From: Rhinopithecus roxellana
Lineage: Eukaryota > Chordata > Mammalia > Primates > Cercopithecidae
Assembly: GCF_007565055.1 (NCBI RefSeq)
Contig: NW_022141518.1
Location: 1 to 64,000, forward strand
Direction of reading: 5' to 3'
Length of the DNA: 64,000 nucleotides
This document shows, in pieces, positions 30,501-46,600 of this stretch. Every line of letters begins with the position of its first letter. Position 1 is the stretch's first letter. Both the position numbers and the translations under genes were made by a program. The notes beneath the pieces are model-generated. The model was not told the origin of the DNA. It did not search any database and saw only the letters and a list, made by a program, of their open reading frames with translations.

Positions 30501-33500
30501 TTATTATGTCTATATTTTATACCTGTATCAATTATATCTCTTCTGGCTATATTTTATACATATATTTATTATATCTATTATGTCTATATTTTATACCGAT
30601 ATCTATTATAAATGTTATGTCTATATTTGATAGGTATATCTATTATGTCTATGTTTTATACCTATATCTATGATGTCTGTATTTTATACCTATATCTATT
30701 ATGTCTTTATTTTTTACCTGTATCTATTATATTTATTATATGTATATTTTATAACTATATCTATTATATCTATTTTTTATACCTATGTGTATTATATTTA
30801 TTATATCTATATTTTATAACTATATCTATTATATCTATTATAAGTATATATTATACCTATATCTATTATATCTATATTTTATACCTATAACCATTATATC
30901 TATTATATCTATCTTTTATACCAATATCTGTATCTATGATATCCATATTTTATACCTATATCTATTATATATATTATGTCTATATTTTCTACTTATATCT
31001 ATTCTATCTATCTGTATTTTATACCTATATCTACTATATCTGTCTATAATTTATACCTATATCTATTATATCTATTATGTGTATATTTTATACGTAAATC
31101 TATTATAACTATTAGGTCTATATTGTATACATATATCTATTGTGTCTATGTTTTATATCTATATCTATTATATCTATTATATCTATATTTTATACATATA
31201 TCTATTATATCTCTTATATCTGTATTTTATACCTATATCTATTATATCTATTATGTCTCTATTTTATTAATTTATCTGTTATATTTATTATGTCTATATT
31301 TAATACCTAAATGTATTATATTTACTATGTCTATATTTTATCTCTCCATCTATTATAACTATTTTGTCTATATTTTATACCTATATCTATTAAATCTATA
31401 TTTTACACCTATATCTATTATATCTCTTATATCTATATTTTTATCTATATCTATTATATCTACATTTTATACCTATATCCATTATATCTATTATATCTAT
31501 ATTTTATACATGTATCTATCATATCTATTATATCTATATTTCATACCTATAACTATTGTATCTATATTTTATGCCTATGTCTCTTATATCTATGATGTCT
31601 ACCTTTTATACCGATATCTATTATATCTATTATGTCTGTCTTTTATACCTATATCTATTATATCTATTATGTCTATATTTTATACCTATATCTATTATAT
31701 CTCATATGTCTATATTTTATAACTATATCTATTATAGCTATTATGTCTATATTTTATACCTATATCTATTACATCTATTTTGTCTATATTTTATAGCTAT
31801 ATATATTATGTCTATATTTTATACCGATATCTATCACATCTATATTTTATACGTATCTATTATATCTATTATGTCTATATTTTATACCTATATTTATTAC
31901 ATGTATATTTAATACCTATATCTATTATATCTATTATGTATATATTTTATAGCTATATCTATATATATCTATTATGTGTATATTTTATACGTATATCTAT
32001 TATATCTATTATGTCCATATTTTATACCTTTATCTATTATGTCTATTATGTCTATATTTTGTTCCTATATCTATTCTGTCTATTATGTTTATATTTTATA
32101 CCTAAATCTGTTATATTTATTCTGTCTCTATTGTGTACCTATATCTATTTTGTCTGTATTTTATATCTATATCTATTATATCTATTATGTCTATATTTCA
32201 TACGTATATCTATTATATCTGTTATGTCTATATATTATATCTATATCTATTATATCTGTTATGTCTATATTCTATACGTATATCCATTATATCAGTTATG
32301 TCTATATTTTATATCTTTGTATTATATATATTATGTCTCTATTTAATTACCATATATGTTATATTTATTATGTCTCCATTTAATACTAATATGGATTATA
32401 TCTACTATGTCTATATTTTATATCTCCATCTATTATAACTATTATGTTTATATTTTTTCCCTCTATCTATTATATCTATTATGTCTATATTTTATACCTC
32501 TTTTATGTCTATTATGTCTATATTTTATACCTCTATTATAATTATAACGTCTATACTTCATACCTCTATCTCTTATATCTATGATGTCTATATTTTTTAC
32601 CTCTATTATATCGATAATGTCTATATTTTATTTCAATATCTACTATATCTATTGGGTCTATATTTTATACCTCTATTATATCTCTCATATTTATTATGCC
32701 TATATTTTATACCTCTATCTATTATATGTATTATATCTATTATGTCTATATTTTATAACTCTATCTATTGTATCTATTATGTCTGTATTTTTTACCTCTA
32801 TTATATCTATTATGTCTATATTTTATACCTCTATCTATTATATCTATTTTGTTTTTATTTTGTACCTCTATCTATTATATCTATAGTGTGCATAATTTAT
32901 ACCTATATCTATTATATATATTCTTTCTATATTTTATACCTCTGTCAATTATATCTATTGTGTCTATATTTTAATCTTATATCTATTATATCTATTCTAT
33001 CTATATTTTATACCTATGTCTATTATATATATTATGTCTATATTTTATACCTATACCTATTATATATTTATGTCTACATTTTATACGTATATCTATTATA
33101 TCTATGGTGTCTATATTTTAAACTTATATCTGTTATATCTATTATGTCTATGTTTTATACCTATATCTATTATGTCTATTAGCTCTACATTTTATACGCA
33201 TATCTATTATACCTATTATGACTACATTTTATAACTCTATCTATTATACCTATTATGTCTATCTTTTATACCTCTATCAATTATATCTATTATGTCTATA
33301 TTTTATACCTCTATTTATTATATCTATGATGTCCATATTTTATACCTATATCTATGATATCCATTATGTCTGTATTGTATACCTATATCTATTATATCTA
33401 TTGTGTCTATATTTGATACCTATACCTATTATGTCTGTATTTTATACCTATATGTATTATTTCTATTATATCTATAATTTATACCTATATCTATTATATT

Positions 33501-35623
33501 TATTATGTCTATATTTTATACCTCTATCTCTTATATCTATTATGTCTATATTTTACACCTCCATCTATTATATCTATTATGTCTATGTTTTATACCTCTA
33601 TCTATTATGTGTATTATGTCTATATTTTATAACTATATTTATTATATCTATTATGATTATATTTTATACATATATCTATTATGTCTATATTTTACCTATA
33701 TCTATCATATATATTATGTGTATATTTTATAACTATATCTGTTATATCTATTATATCTATATTTTATACCCATATCCATTATATCTATTATGTCTATATT
33801 TTATACCTATATCTATTTTATCTATTATGTATATATTTTATACCTCCATCTATGATATCTATTATGTCTATATGTTTTACCTATATCTATTATATATATT
33901 ATGTCTATGTTTCATACCCATATCTATTATGTCTATATTTTATACTATATCTATTATATCTATTATGTCTATATTTTATACCTATATTTTGGTATGTATT
34001 ATGTCTATAATTTATACCGATATCTATTATTTCTATACTTTATAACTATATCTATTATGTCTATATTTTATAACTGTATCGATTATATTTATTTTGTCTA
34101 TATTTTATACCTATATCTATTATATCTCTTATGTCTATATTTTTTACGTATATCTATTATATCTATTATGTTTATAGTTTATACCTATATCTCTTATGTC
34201 TATATTTTATACCTATATCGATTATATCTATTATGTCTATATTTTATACCTCTATCTATTATACCTCTGATGTCTGTATTTTTTATCTATATCTATTAAA
34301 TCTATATTTTATACCTATATCTATTATATCTATTATGTGTATATTTTATACCTATATCTATCATATCTCTTATGTCTATATTTTATACCTGTATATATTA
34401 TATCTATTATGTCTATATTTTATACCTTTATCTATTATATCCACTACATCTATATTTTATACATATACCTATTATATCTATATTTGATACCTATATCCAT
34501 TATATCTATTATATCTATATTTTATACCTATATCTATTATATCTATTATGTGTATATTTTATACCTATATCTATGATATCCATTATGTCTGTATTGTATA
34601 CCGATATCTATTTTTTCTATTATGTCTATATTTTATACCTATACCTATTATGTCTGTATTTTATACCTATATGTATTATTTCTATTATATCTATATTTTA
34701 TACCTATAACTATTATATCTATTATGCCTCTATTTTATACGTATGTATATTATATCTATTATGTTTATAGTTTGTACCTATATCTATTATATATTATGTC
34801 TATATTTTATACCTATACCTATTATATCTATTATGTCTATATTTTATAGCTGTATCTATTATATCTATTATGTCTATATTTTATACCTATATCTATTATA
34901 TCTATTATGTCTATATTTTATACCTCTATCTATTATATGTATTATGTCTACATTTTATACCTCTATCTATTATATCTATTAGTTCTGTATTTTATTGCTA
35001 TATCTATTATGTCTATTATGTCTATATTTTATACCTATATCTATTATATCTATTTTGTGTATATTTTATACTTTTATCTATTATATCTATTAGGTCTATA
35101 TTTTATACCTATATCTATTATGTATATATTTCATACCTATATCTATTATATCTACTATGTCTATATTTTATACGTATATCTATTGTATCTATTATGTCTA
35201 TATTTTATACCTATATCTATTATATCTATTTTGTCTACATTATATACGTATATCTATTATATCTATTATGTCTATATTTTATACCTATATCTATGATATC
35301 ATTATGTCTACATTTTTTACCGTATCTATTATATCTCTTATGTCTATATTTTGTACCTATATCTATTATGTCTATATTTTATACCTGTATCTATTATATC
35401 TATTATGTCTATATTTTATACCTATGTCTATTATATCTATTATGTCTATATTTTATACCTATGTCTATTATATCTATTATGTCTATATTTTATACCTATA
35501 GATATTATGTCTATATTTTATACCTATATCTATGATATCTATTATGTCTATAGTTCATGCCTATATCTATTATTTCTATATTTTATACCTATATCTATTT
35601 TAACTCTTACGCCTGTATTTTAT
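24525..35623 (+). repeat. AT-rich 28/37-bp satellite array, segment D
   Basis: Uninterrupted array, same strand. A-type (TATATC-tailed) blocks lie at about 26.05-26.28, 28.5-29.2 and 30.7-31.5 kb. A CCTCTAT domain lies at 32.44-32.96 kb. Near 29.72-30.0 kb a block ends with ATGTCTAGATTTTATAACTG, the same marker seen at 8.5, 42.2 and 63.97 kb. No gene, RNA or transposon is visible. Confidence 0.97.
32440..32960 (+). repeat. Variant domain of short CCTCTAT-type satellite units
   Basis: Heads read TATTTTATACCTCTAT, and many units lack a full 9-mer (TATACCTCTATTATATC, TATACCTCTTTTATGTC), giving a denser, shorter repeat than the rest. It resembles the 10.26-10.83 and 12.12-12.33 kb domains more than its immediate neighbours, which suggests copying over about 20 kb. 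Confidence 0.7.
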
Positions 35624-35927
35624 TTTATGTTTTTATTTTTTATTTTTTGAGACAGAGTCTCGCTCTGTCGCCCAAGCTGGAGTGCAGTGGCCGGATCCCA
35701 GCTCACTGCAAGCTCCGCCTCCCGGGTTTAAGCCATTCCTGCCTCAGGCTCCCGAGTAGCTGGGACTACAGGCGCCTGCCACCTCGCTCGGCTATTTTTT
35801 TGTATTTTTTGTAAAGATGAGGTTTCACCGAGTTAGCCAGGAGGGTCTCGATCACCTGACCTCGTGATCAGCCCGTTTTGGCCTCCCAAAGTGCTTTGAA
35901 TACAGGCTTGAGTCACCGCGCCCGCCC
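35624..35927 (-). mobile_element. AluY (monkey lineage), more diverged, antisense
   Basis: Complete Alu on the minus strand with an interrupted A-rich tail (35624-35648). It carries GTGGCCGGATC and GGCTTGAG like the other Alu, but it also has a lost C in GCCATTCCTGCC, a damaged GTAAAGATGAGGTTT region and GTGCTTTGAATACAGG. It is therefore older or less constrained than the copy at 24217. Flanks TTACGCCTGTATTTTAT (35607-35623) and TTATGCGTATATTTTAT (35928-35944) agree at 14 of 17 and share TTAYGC, which is unusual for the array (normally TTATGT), so they look like a true target-site duplication. Confidence 0.95.
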
Positions 35928-38900
35928 TTATGCGTATATTTTATAACTATATCTGTTATATCTCTTATGTATATTTTATACCTGTGTCTAAGATGTCTAT
36001 ATTTTATACCTCGATCTATTATATCTATTATGTCTATATTTGATACCTATATCGATTATATCTATTATGTCTATATTTTATAGCTATATCTATTATATCT
36101 ATTATGTCCATATTTTATACTTATACCTATTATGTATATATTTTATACCTATATCTATTATGTCCATTATGTATATATTTTATACCTATATCTATTATAT
36201 CCATGATGTCTACATTTTATACCTATATCTACGATAACTACTATGTCTATATTTTACACCTATATCTATTATATCTATTACGTCTATATTTTATACCCAT
36301 CTCTTTTATATCTATTATGTTTATATTTTATATCTATATCTATTATATATATGTCTATATTTTATACCTATATCTATTTTGTCTATATTTTAAACCTATG
36401 TCTATTATGTCTATATTTTATACCTATATCGATTATATCTATTATGTATATTTTATACCTCTATTATATCTCCTATGTCTATATTTTCTACGTATATCTA
36501 TTATATCTATTATGTCTATATTTTATATCTATGTCTATTATATCTATTATGTCTATATTTTATACCTATTCTTATTATATCTATTATGTCTACATTTAAT
36601 ACATCTATCTATTATATCTATTATGCCTATATTTTATACCTATATCTATTATGTCTATTATGTGTATATTTTATACCCATATCTATTATGTCAATATTTT
36701 ATATCTATATCTTTTATATCTACTATATATTTTATTCGTATATGTATTATATATGTCTATTTTTTATATCTATATCTTTTCTACCTTTTATGTTTATATT
36801 TTATATGTATATCTATTATATCTATATTTTATACTGGTATCTATTATATGTATTATGTCTATATTTTATACCTATATCTATTATACCTATAATGTCTATA
36901 TTTTATACCTATAAATAGTATATCTATTATGTCTGTATTTTATACCTATATCTATTATATCCATTATAACAATATTTTATACCTGTATCTATTATTTCTA
37001 TATTTTATACCTCTATTATATATATTATGTCTATATTTTATACCTGTATCTATAATATCTATTATCCCTATATTTTATACCTATATCTATTATATATATT
37101 ATGTCTGTATTTTAACTATATCTGTTATATCTATTATGTCTATATTTCATACCAATATTTATTATATCTATTATGTATATATTTTTTTCCTGTAACTATT
37201 ATAACTATTATATCTATATTTTATATCTATATCTATTATGTCTCTATTTTATACGTATGCTAATTATATCTGTTATGTCCACATTTTATACCTATGTCTA
37301 TTATATCTATTATATCTATATTTTATACCTATACTTATTATATCTATTATGTCTACATTTTATATATCTATGTATTGTATCTATTATGTCTATATTTTAT
37401 ACCTATAACTATTATGTCTATTATGTGTATATTTTATACCTGTATTTATTATATATACATTTTATACCTATCTCTATTCTGTCTATATTTTATACCTATA
37501 TCTATTATATCTATTATGTCTATATTTTATACCTACATCTATTATGTCTATTTTTTATACCAATATCTATTATATCAAATATATCCATATTTTATACCTA
37601 TATCTAATATATCTATATTTTATACCTATATCTATTATATCTTTATATCTATGTTTTATACCTATACCTATATCTGTTATATCTATATTTTATTCATAAA
37701 TCTATAATATCTATTATATCTATTTTTTAACTATAGCTGTTATATCTATTATGTCTATATTTGATTCCAATATCTATTATATCTATTATGTCTATATCTA
37801 TTATATCGATTATGTCTATATTTAATACCTATTTCTATTATATCTATGATGTCTGTATTTTATACCTATATCTATTATATCTATTATGTCTATATTTTAT
37901 ACCTATGTCTATTATATCTATTTTGTCTATATTTTATAACTATATCTCTTATGTCTATATTTATACCTATATCTATTATAACGATCATGTCTATATTTTA
38001 GAAGTATATCTGTTATATCTATTCTGTCTCTATTTTACACCGATATCTATCATGTCTATATTTTATACCTATATCTACTATATCTATTATATCTATATTT
38101 GATACCTATATCTATTATATCTACTTTGTCCATATTTTATACCTTTATTATATCTATTATGTGTATATTTTATAACTCTATCAATTCTATCTATTATGTC
38201 TATATTTTATACCTCTGTTATATCTTTTATGTCTATATTTCATACCTATATCTATTATATCTATTATGTCTATATTTTATACCTATATCTCTTATATCTA
38301 TTATACCTATATTTTACATCTATATCTATTATAATTATATTTTATACCTATATCTCTTGTATCTCTATTTTAAACCTATATCTATTATATCTATTATATT
38401 TATTTTTTATAATTAGACCTATTATATATATATTTTATTCCTGTATCTGTTATATCAATTATATGTATATTTTATACCTATATCTATTATATCTATAATT
38501 TATACCTTTATCTATTATGTCTATTATGTCTATATTTTATACTTATGTCTATTACATCTATAATGTCTATAATTTATACCTATATCTATAATATCTATTA
38601 TGTCTGTATTGCATACCTATATCTATTATATCTATTATGTCTTTATTTAATACCTCTATCTATGATATCTATTATGTCCATATTTTATGCCTATACCTAT
38701 TATGTCTATATTTTATATCTATATCTATTATACCTACTGTCTATATTTTATTCGTATGTGTATTATATATATTATGTCTATTTATTATTCCTTCATCTAT
38801 TCCAACTTTTACGTTTATATTTCATACGTATATCAATTATATCTATATTTTATACCTGTATCTATTATATGTATTATGTCTATATTTTATACCTATATCT

Positions 38901-39043
38901 ATTATACCTATAATGTCTATGTTTTATTCCTATATCTAGTATATCTATTATGTCTGTATTTCATACCTATATCTATTATATCCATTTTATCTATATTTTA
39001 CACCTGTTTCTATTATTTCTATATTTTATACCTATATCTATTA

Positions 39044-39843
39044 TATCTACTATGTCTATATTTCATAACTATATCTATTATATCTATTATGTCTATATTT
39101 TATACCTGTGTCTATAATATCTCTTATGTCTACATTTTATACCTCTATCTATTATATTTATTATGTCTATATGTTAACTGTATCTGTTATATCTATTTTG
39201 TCTATATTTCATACCAACATCTATTACGTCTTTATTTCATACCTAATCTATTATATCTATTATGTCTATATTTTATAACTATATGTATTATCTCTATTAT
39301 GTCTGTATTTCATACCTATATCTATTATAATTATGATATTTATATTTTATAATTATATGTATTATATCTATATTTTATACCTGTATCCATTATAACTATT
39401 ATATCTATATTTCATGGCTATATCTATTATATCTATATTTTATACTTATGCCTATTATATCTGTTATATCTATTATGTCTATATTTTATACCTATATCTA
39501 TTATACCTATTATGTCTATATTTTATGCCTATATCTATTATATCTATTATGTCTCTATGTTACCTCTATATATTATATCTATTATGTCTATAATTTATAC
39601 ATCTATCGATTATGTCTATTATGTCTATATTTTATACCTATATCCATTATATCTATTGTGTCTGTACTTTATACCTAGATCTATTATAGCTATATTTTAT
39701 ACCTATATATATTATAACCATATTTTATACCTATATCCATTATATCTATATTTTTTTACCTATATCTATTTTATCTGTTACATTTATATTGTATAATTAT
39801 ATCTATTATATCTATTTTTTATATCTATATCTATTATATATTT
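39044..39843 (+). repeat. Copy 1 of an 800-bp tandem duplication
   Basis: Aligned to 39844-40632 at a constant offset of 800 bp without any indel. I counted about eleven substitutions over ~789 bp (about 98.6% identity). Shared rare text includes CATACCTAATCTATTATATC and TCTCTATGTTACCTCTATAT. The last ~11 bases are the junction and do not pair with copy 2. Confidence 0.93.
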
Positions 39844-40632
39844 TATCTACTATGTCTATATTTCATACGTATATCTATTATATCTATTATGTCTATATTT
39901 TATACCTGTGTCTATAATATCTCTTATGTCTACATTTTATACCTCTATCTATTATATTTATTATGTCTATATTTTAACTGTATCTGTTATATCTATTTTG
40001 TCTATATTTCATACCAATATCTATTACGTCTTTATTTCATACCTAATCTATTATATCTATTATGTCTATATTTTATAACTATATGTATTATCTCTATTAT
40101 GTCTGTATTTCATACCTATATCTATTATAATTATGATATTTATATTTTATAATTATATGTATTATATCTATATTTTATACCTGTATCCATTATAACTATT
40201 ATATCTATATTTTATATCTATATCTATTATATCTATATTTTGTACTTATGCCTATTATATCTGTTATATCTATTATGTCTATATTTTATACCTATATCTA
40301 TTATACCTATTATGTCTATATTTTATGCCTATATCTATTATATCTATTATGTCTCTATGTTACCTCTATATATTATATCTATTATGTCTATAATTTATAC
40401 ATCTATCGATTATGTCTATTATGTCTATATTTTATACCTATATCCATTATATCTTTTGTGTCTGTACTTTATACCTAGATCTATTATAGCTATATTTTAT
40501 ACCTATATATATTATAACCATATTTTATACCTATATGCATTATATCTATATTTTTTTACCTGTATCTATTTTATCTGTTACATTTATATTGTATAATTAT
40601 ATCTATTATATCTATTTTTTATATCTATATCT
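39844..40632 (+). repeat. Copy 2 of the 800-bp tandem duplication
   Basis: Directly follows copy 1. Similarity ends after 40632, where copy 1 continues ATTATATATTTT and copy 2 TTTATACCAGTATC. A more diverged relative, lacking long parts, can be recognised at about 45.75-46.13 kb. Confidence 0.93.
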
Positions 40633-43600
40633 TTTATACCAGTATCTATTATATCAACTTCTTATAGATATATATTATATCTATTATATCTTTTATATCT
40701 ATATTTTATACCTATATCTATTATATCTATATTTTGTACCTGTATCTATTATACCTATTATGTCAATATTTTATACCTATATCTATTATATCTCTTAAGT
40801 CTAAATTTTATAACTATATCTATTATATCTATAATGTCTATATTGTATACCTATATATATATTATCTATTATGTCTATATTTTATACATATATATCTTAT
40901 CTATTATGTCTATATTTTATACCCCTATATATCATATCTATTATGTCTATATTTTATACCTATATCTATTATATCTATGAGGTCTACATTTTATACCTCT
41001 ATCTACTATATCTATTATGCCTATGTTTTATACCGATATCTATTATATCTATTATATTTATTTTTCATAATTATATCAATTATATCTGTATTTTCTTCTG
41101 GAATCTATTATATCTATTATATCTATATTTTATACCTATATCTATTATATCTATATTTTATACCTACATCTATTATAGCCATTATATCTATATTTTATAC
41201 CTATATATATTATATCTATATTTTATACCTATATCGATTATGTCAATTATATTCATATTTTATACCTATATGTATTATATCTATATTTTATACCTATATC
41301 TATTATATCTATTATATCTGTATTTTATACGTATATCCATTATATCTATTATATCTGTATTTTAATGCCTGTATGTATTTATCTATTATGTCTATATTTT
41401 ATACCTATATCTATTATATCTATTATGTCTATATTTTATTCCTATATCTATTATATCGATTATGTCTATATCTGTTACATATATCTATTATATTTATTAT
41501 GTCTATATTTTGTAACTATATGTATTATATCTGTTATGTTTATATCTTATACCTCTATCTATTATATCTATTATATCTATATTTTATACCTATATCTATT
41601 ATATCTATTATGTCTATATTTTATACAAATATCATTTACGTCTATATTTTATACCTATCTATCATATCTATTATGTCTATATTTTATACCTATATCTATT
41701 GTATCTATTATGTCTATATTTTATACCTATATCTATTGTAACTATTATGTCTATATTTTATTACTCTATCTCTTATATCTATTATGTCTCTATTTTATAC
41801 CTATATCTATTTATCCATTATGTCTATATTTTATACCTATATCTATTATGTCTATATTTTATACCAATATCTATTATATCTATTATGTCTATATTTTATA
41901 TCTTTATCTATTATATCTATTACGTCGATATTTTATTCCTATATCTATTATATCTATTATGTCTATATTTCATGCCTATATCTATTGTATCCACTATATC
42001 TATATTTTATACCTATATCTATTATATATATTATATCTATATTTTTTACCTATGTCTTTTATTTCTGTATTTTATACCTATATCTATAATGTCTATATTT
42101 TATACCTTTATCAATTATATCTATTATGTCTATATTTTATACCTGTATCTATTATGTCGATATTTTATACCTATATCTATTATATCTATGATGTCTAGAT
42201 TTTATAACTGTCTATTATATCTATTATGTCTATATTGTATACCTATATCTGTTATATCTAACATGTCTATATTTTATTCCTATATCTATTATATCTATTA
42301 CGTCTACATTTTATACCTCTATTATATCTTTTATATCTATATTTTATACCTATATCTATTATATCTATTATGTCTATATTTTATACGTATATCTATTATG
42401 TCTGTATATTATACCTCTATCTATTATATTATGTCTATATTTTATACCTATATCTATGATGTCTATACTTTATACCATATATCTATTGTATCTATTACGT
42501 GTATATTTTATACCTGTATCTATTTTATCTATTATGTCTGTATTTTATACCTATATCTATTCTGCCTATATTTTATACCTATATCTATTATATCTACTAT
42601 ATCTATTATGTCTGTATTTTATACCTATATCTATTACACCTATTATGTCTATATTGTAAACCTATATCTATTAAGTCTATATTTTATACCTATATTTATT
42701 ATATCTACTATGTCTATATTTTATACCTATATCTATTATGTCTATATTTTATACCTATATCTATTATGTCTATATTTTATACCAATATCTATTATGTCTG
42801 TATTTAATATCTGTATCTATTATATGTATTATGTCTGCATTTTATACCTATATCTGTTATGAATATATTTTATACCTATATCTATTATATCTATTATGTC
42901 TATATTTTATACCTATATCTTTTATATCTATTATGTTTATATTTTATACCTGTATCTATTATATCTATTATACCTATATTTTATACCTATATCTATTATA
43001 TCTATTATGTCTATATTTTATACCTATAACTATTTTGTCTATATTTTTTACGTATATCTATTATATCTATTATGTCTATATTTTATAACTCTATTATATC
43101 TATTATATCTATATTTTATACCTATATCTATTATAGCTATATTTTATACCTATATTTCTTATATCTATATTTAATACCTATAACTATCATACCTATTAGA
43201 TTTATATTTTTTAATTATATCTATTATATCTATATTTTATACCTATATCTATTATATCTATTATATCTATATTTAATACATTTATCTATTATGTCTATTA
43301 TATCACTACTTTATACCTATATCTATTATATCTATATATTATACCTGTATCTATTATATCTATTATGTCTGTATTTTGTGCCTGTATCTGTTACGTCTAT
43401 TATGTCTATACTTTATACCTATGTCTATTATATCTTTTATGTCTATATTTTATACCTATATCCATCAAATCTATTATATCTCTATTTTATACTTATATTT
43501 GTTACATATATTATGTCTATATTTTATTCCTATATCTATGATATCTATTATGTCTATATTTTATACCTATATCTATTGTATGTATTATGTCTATATTTTA

Positions 43601-46600
43601 TACCTATATCTATTATATCTATTATGTCAATACTTTATACCTATATCTATCATGTCTATATTTTATACCTGTATCCATTATATGTGTTATTTCTATATTT
43701 TATACCTATATCTATTATATCTCTTATGTCGATATTATGCCTATATCTATTATATCTATTATGTTTATATTTTATACCCATATCAATTCTATCTATATTT
43801 TATACCTATACCTATTATATCTATTATGCCTATTTTTTATACCTTCATCTACTATACCTCTTATGTCTATATTTTATACCTATATCTATTATATCTATTG
43901 TGTTTATACTTTATACCTATATCTATTATGTCTATATTTTATATCCTTGTCTATTATATCTATCATGTCTATATTTTATACCTATATCTATTATATCTAT
44001 TATGTGTATTTTTTATGCCTATATCCATTATATCCACTATATCTATATTTTATACCTATATCTATTATGTCTATATTTGATACCTATATCCATTATATCT
44101 ATTATATCTATATTTTATACATATATCTATTATATCTATTGTCTATATTTTATACGTGTATCTATTACATCTTTTTTTATACCTGTATCTATTATATCTA
44201 TTATTTCTATATTTTATACCTATATCGATTATATCTATATTTTGTACCTGTATCTATTATATCTATTATGTCCATATTAGATAACTATATCTACTGTATC
44301 TATTATGTCTATATTTTATACCTATATCTATTATATCTATATGATATACCTATATCTATTATAACTATATTTTATACCGATATCTTATATCTATATTTTA
44401 TACCTTTATCTATTATATCTATTATATTTATATTTTATAATTATATCTATTATATCTACACTTTATACCTATATCTATTATATCTATTATATCTATATTT
44501 TATACCTATATCTATTATAACTATATTTTATACCTATATCTATTTTTTCTATTATATCGATATTTTATACCTATATCTATTATATCTATATTTTATACCC
44601 CTATCTATTATATCTTTTATGTCCATATTTTATACCGATATCAATTATATCTATTATGTCTATACTTTATACCAATGTCTATTACATCTATTTTGTCTAT
44701 ATTTTATACCTATATCTATAATATCTATTATGTCTGTATTTCATACCTATATCTATTATATCTATTATGTCTATATTTTATACCTATATCTATTTTGTCT
44801 GTATTTTATACCTATATCTATTATAACGATTATGTCTATATTTTAGAAGTATATCTGTTATATCTATTCCGTCTCTATTTTACACCGATATCACTTATGT
44901 CTATATTTCAAACCTATATCTATTATATCTCTTATGTCTATATTTTATACCTATATCTATTATATCTATTATGTCTATATTTTATGCCTATATCTATTAT
45001 ATCCACTATATCTATATTTTATACGTATATCTCATATATCTATTATGTCTATATTTTATTCCTTTATCTATTATATCTATTATGTGTATATTTTATAGGT
45101 ATATCTATTATATCAATTATGTCTATATTTCATACCGATATCTATTATATTTATTCTGTCTGCATATTATACCTATGTCTATTATATCTATTATGAATAT
45201 ATTTTTTATACCTATATATATTATATATATTGTATCTATATTTTATACCTATATCTATTATATCTGTATTTTATACCTGTATTTATTAAATCTATTATGT
45301 CTATATTTAATACCTATATCTATTATATCTATTATGTCCATATTTTATACCTCTATCTATGATATCTAGTATGTCCATATTTTATACCTATACCTATTAT
45401 GTCTATATTATATATCTATATCTATTATATCTACTATGTCTATATTTCATTCGTATATGTATTATATATATTATGTCTATTTTTATACCTATGTCTATTC
45501 TATCTTTTACGTTTATATTTCATTCGTATATCTATTATATCTATATTTTATACCTGTATCTATTATATGTATTATGTCTATATTTTATACCTATATCTAT
45601 TATACCTATAATGTCTATATTTCATCCCTATATCTAGTATATCTATTATGTCTGTATTTCATACCTATATCTATTGTATCCGTTATATCTATATTTTATA
45701 ACTGTATCTATTATTTCCATTTTATACCTATATCTATTATATCTACTATGTCTATATTTCATACGTATATCTATTATATCTATTATGTCTATATTTTAAC
45801 TGTATCTGTTATATCTACTGTGTGTATATTTCATACCAATGTCTATTATGTCTATATTTCATACCTAATCTATTATATCTATTATGTCTATATTTGATAC
45901 CTATATCTATTATGTCTATATTTCATACCTAATCTATTATATCTATTATGTTTATATTTTATACCTATATGTATTATATCTATTATGTCTATATTTCATA
46001 CCTATATCTATTATATTTATTATATTTATATTTTATAATTATATCTATTATATCTATATTTTATACCTGTATGTATTATAACAATTATATTTTATTTTAT
46101 ATCTATATCTATTATAACTATATTTTATAGTTATGCCTAGTATATCTATTATGTCTATATTTTATACCTATGTCTATTATAACAGTTATGTCTATATTTT
46201 ATACCTATACTTATTATATCTATTATGTCTACATTTTATACATCTGTCTATTGTATCTATTACGTCTATATTTAATACTTATATCTATCATGTCTATTAT
46301 GTGTATATTTTAAACCTGTATCTCTTATATCTTTATTTTATGCCTATATCAATTATATCTATATTTTATACGTATATCTATTATATCTATTATATCTATA
46401 TTTTATACCTATATCTATTATATCTATATTTCATACCTTTATCTATTATATCCATTATGTCTGTGTTTTACTCCTATATCTTCTATGTCTGTATTTTATA
46501 CCTATATGTATTATATCTATTATGTCTATATTTTATACCTATATCTATTATATCTATTCTGTGTATATTTTATACCTATATATATTATAACTATTATGTC

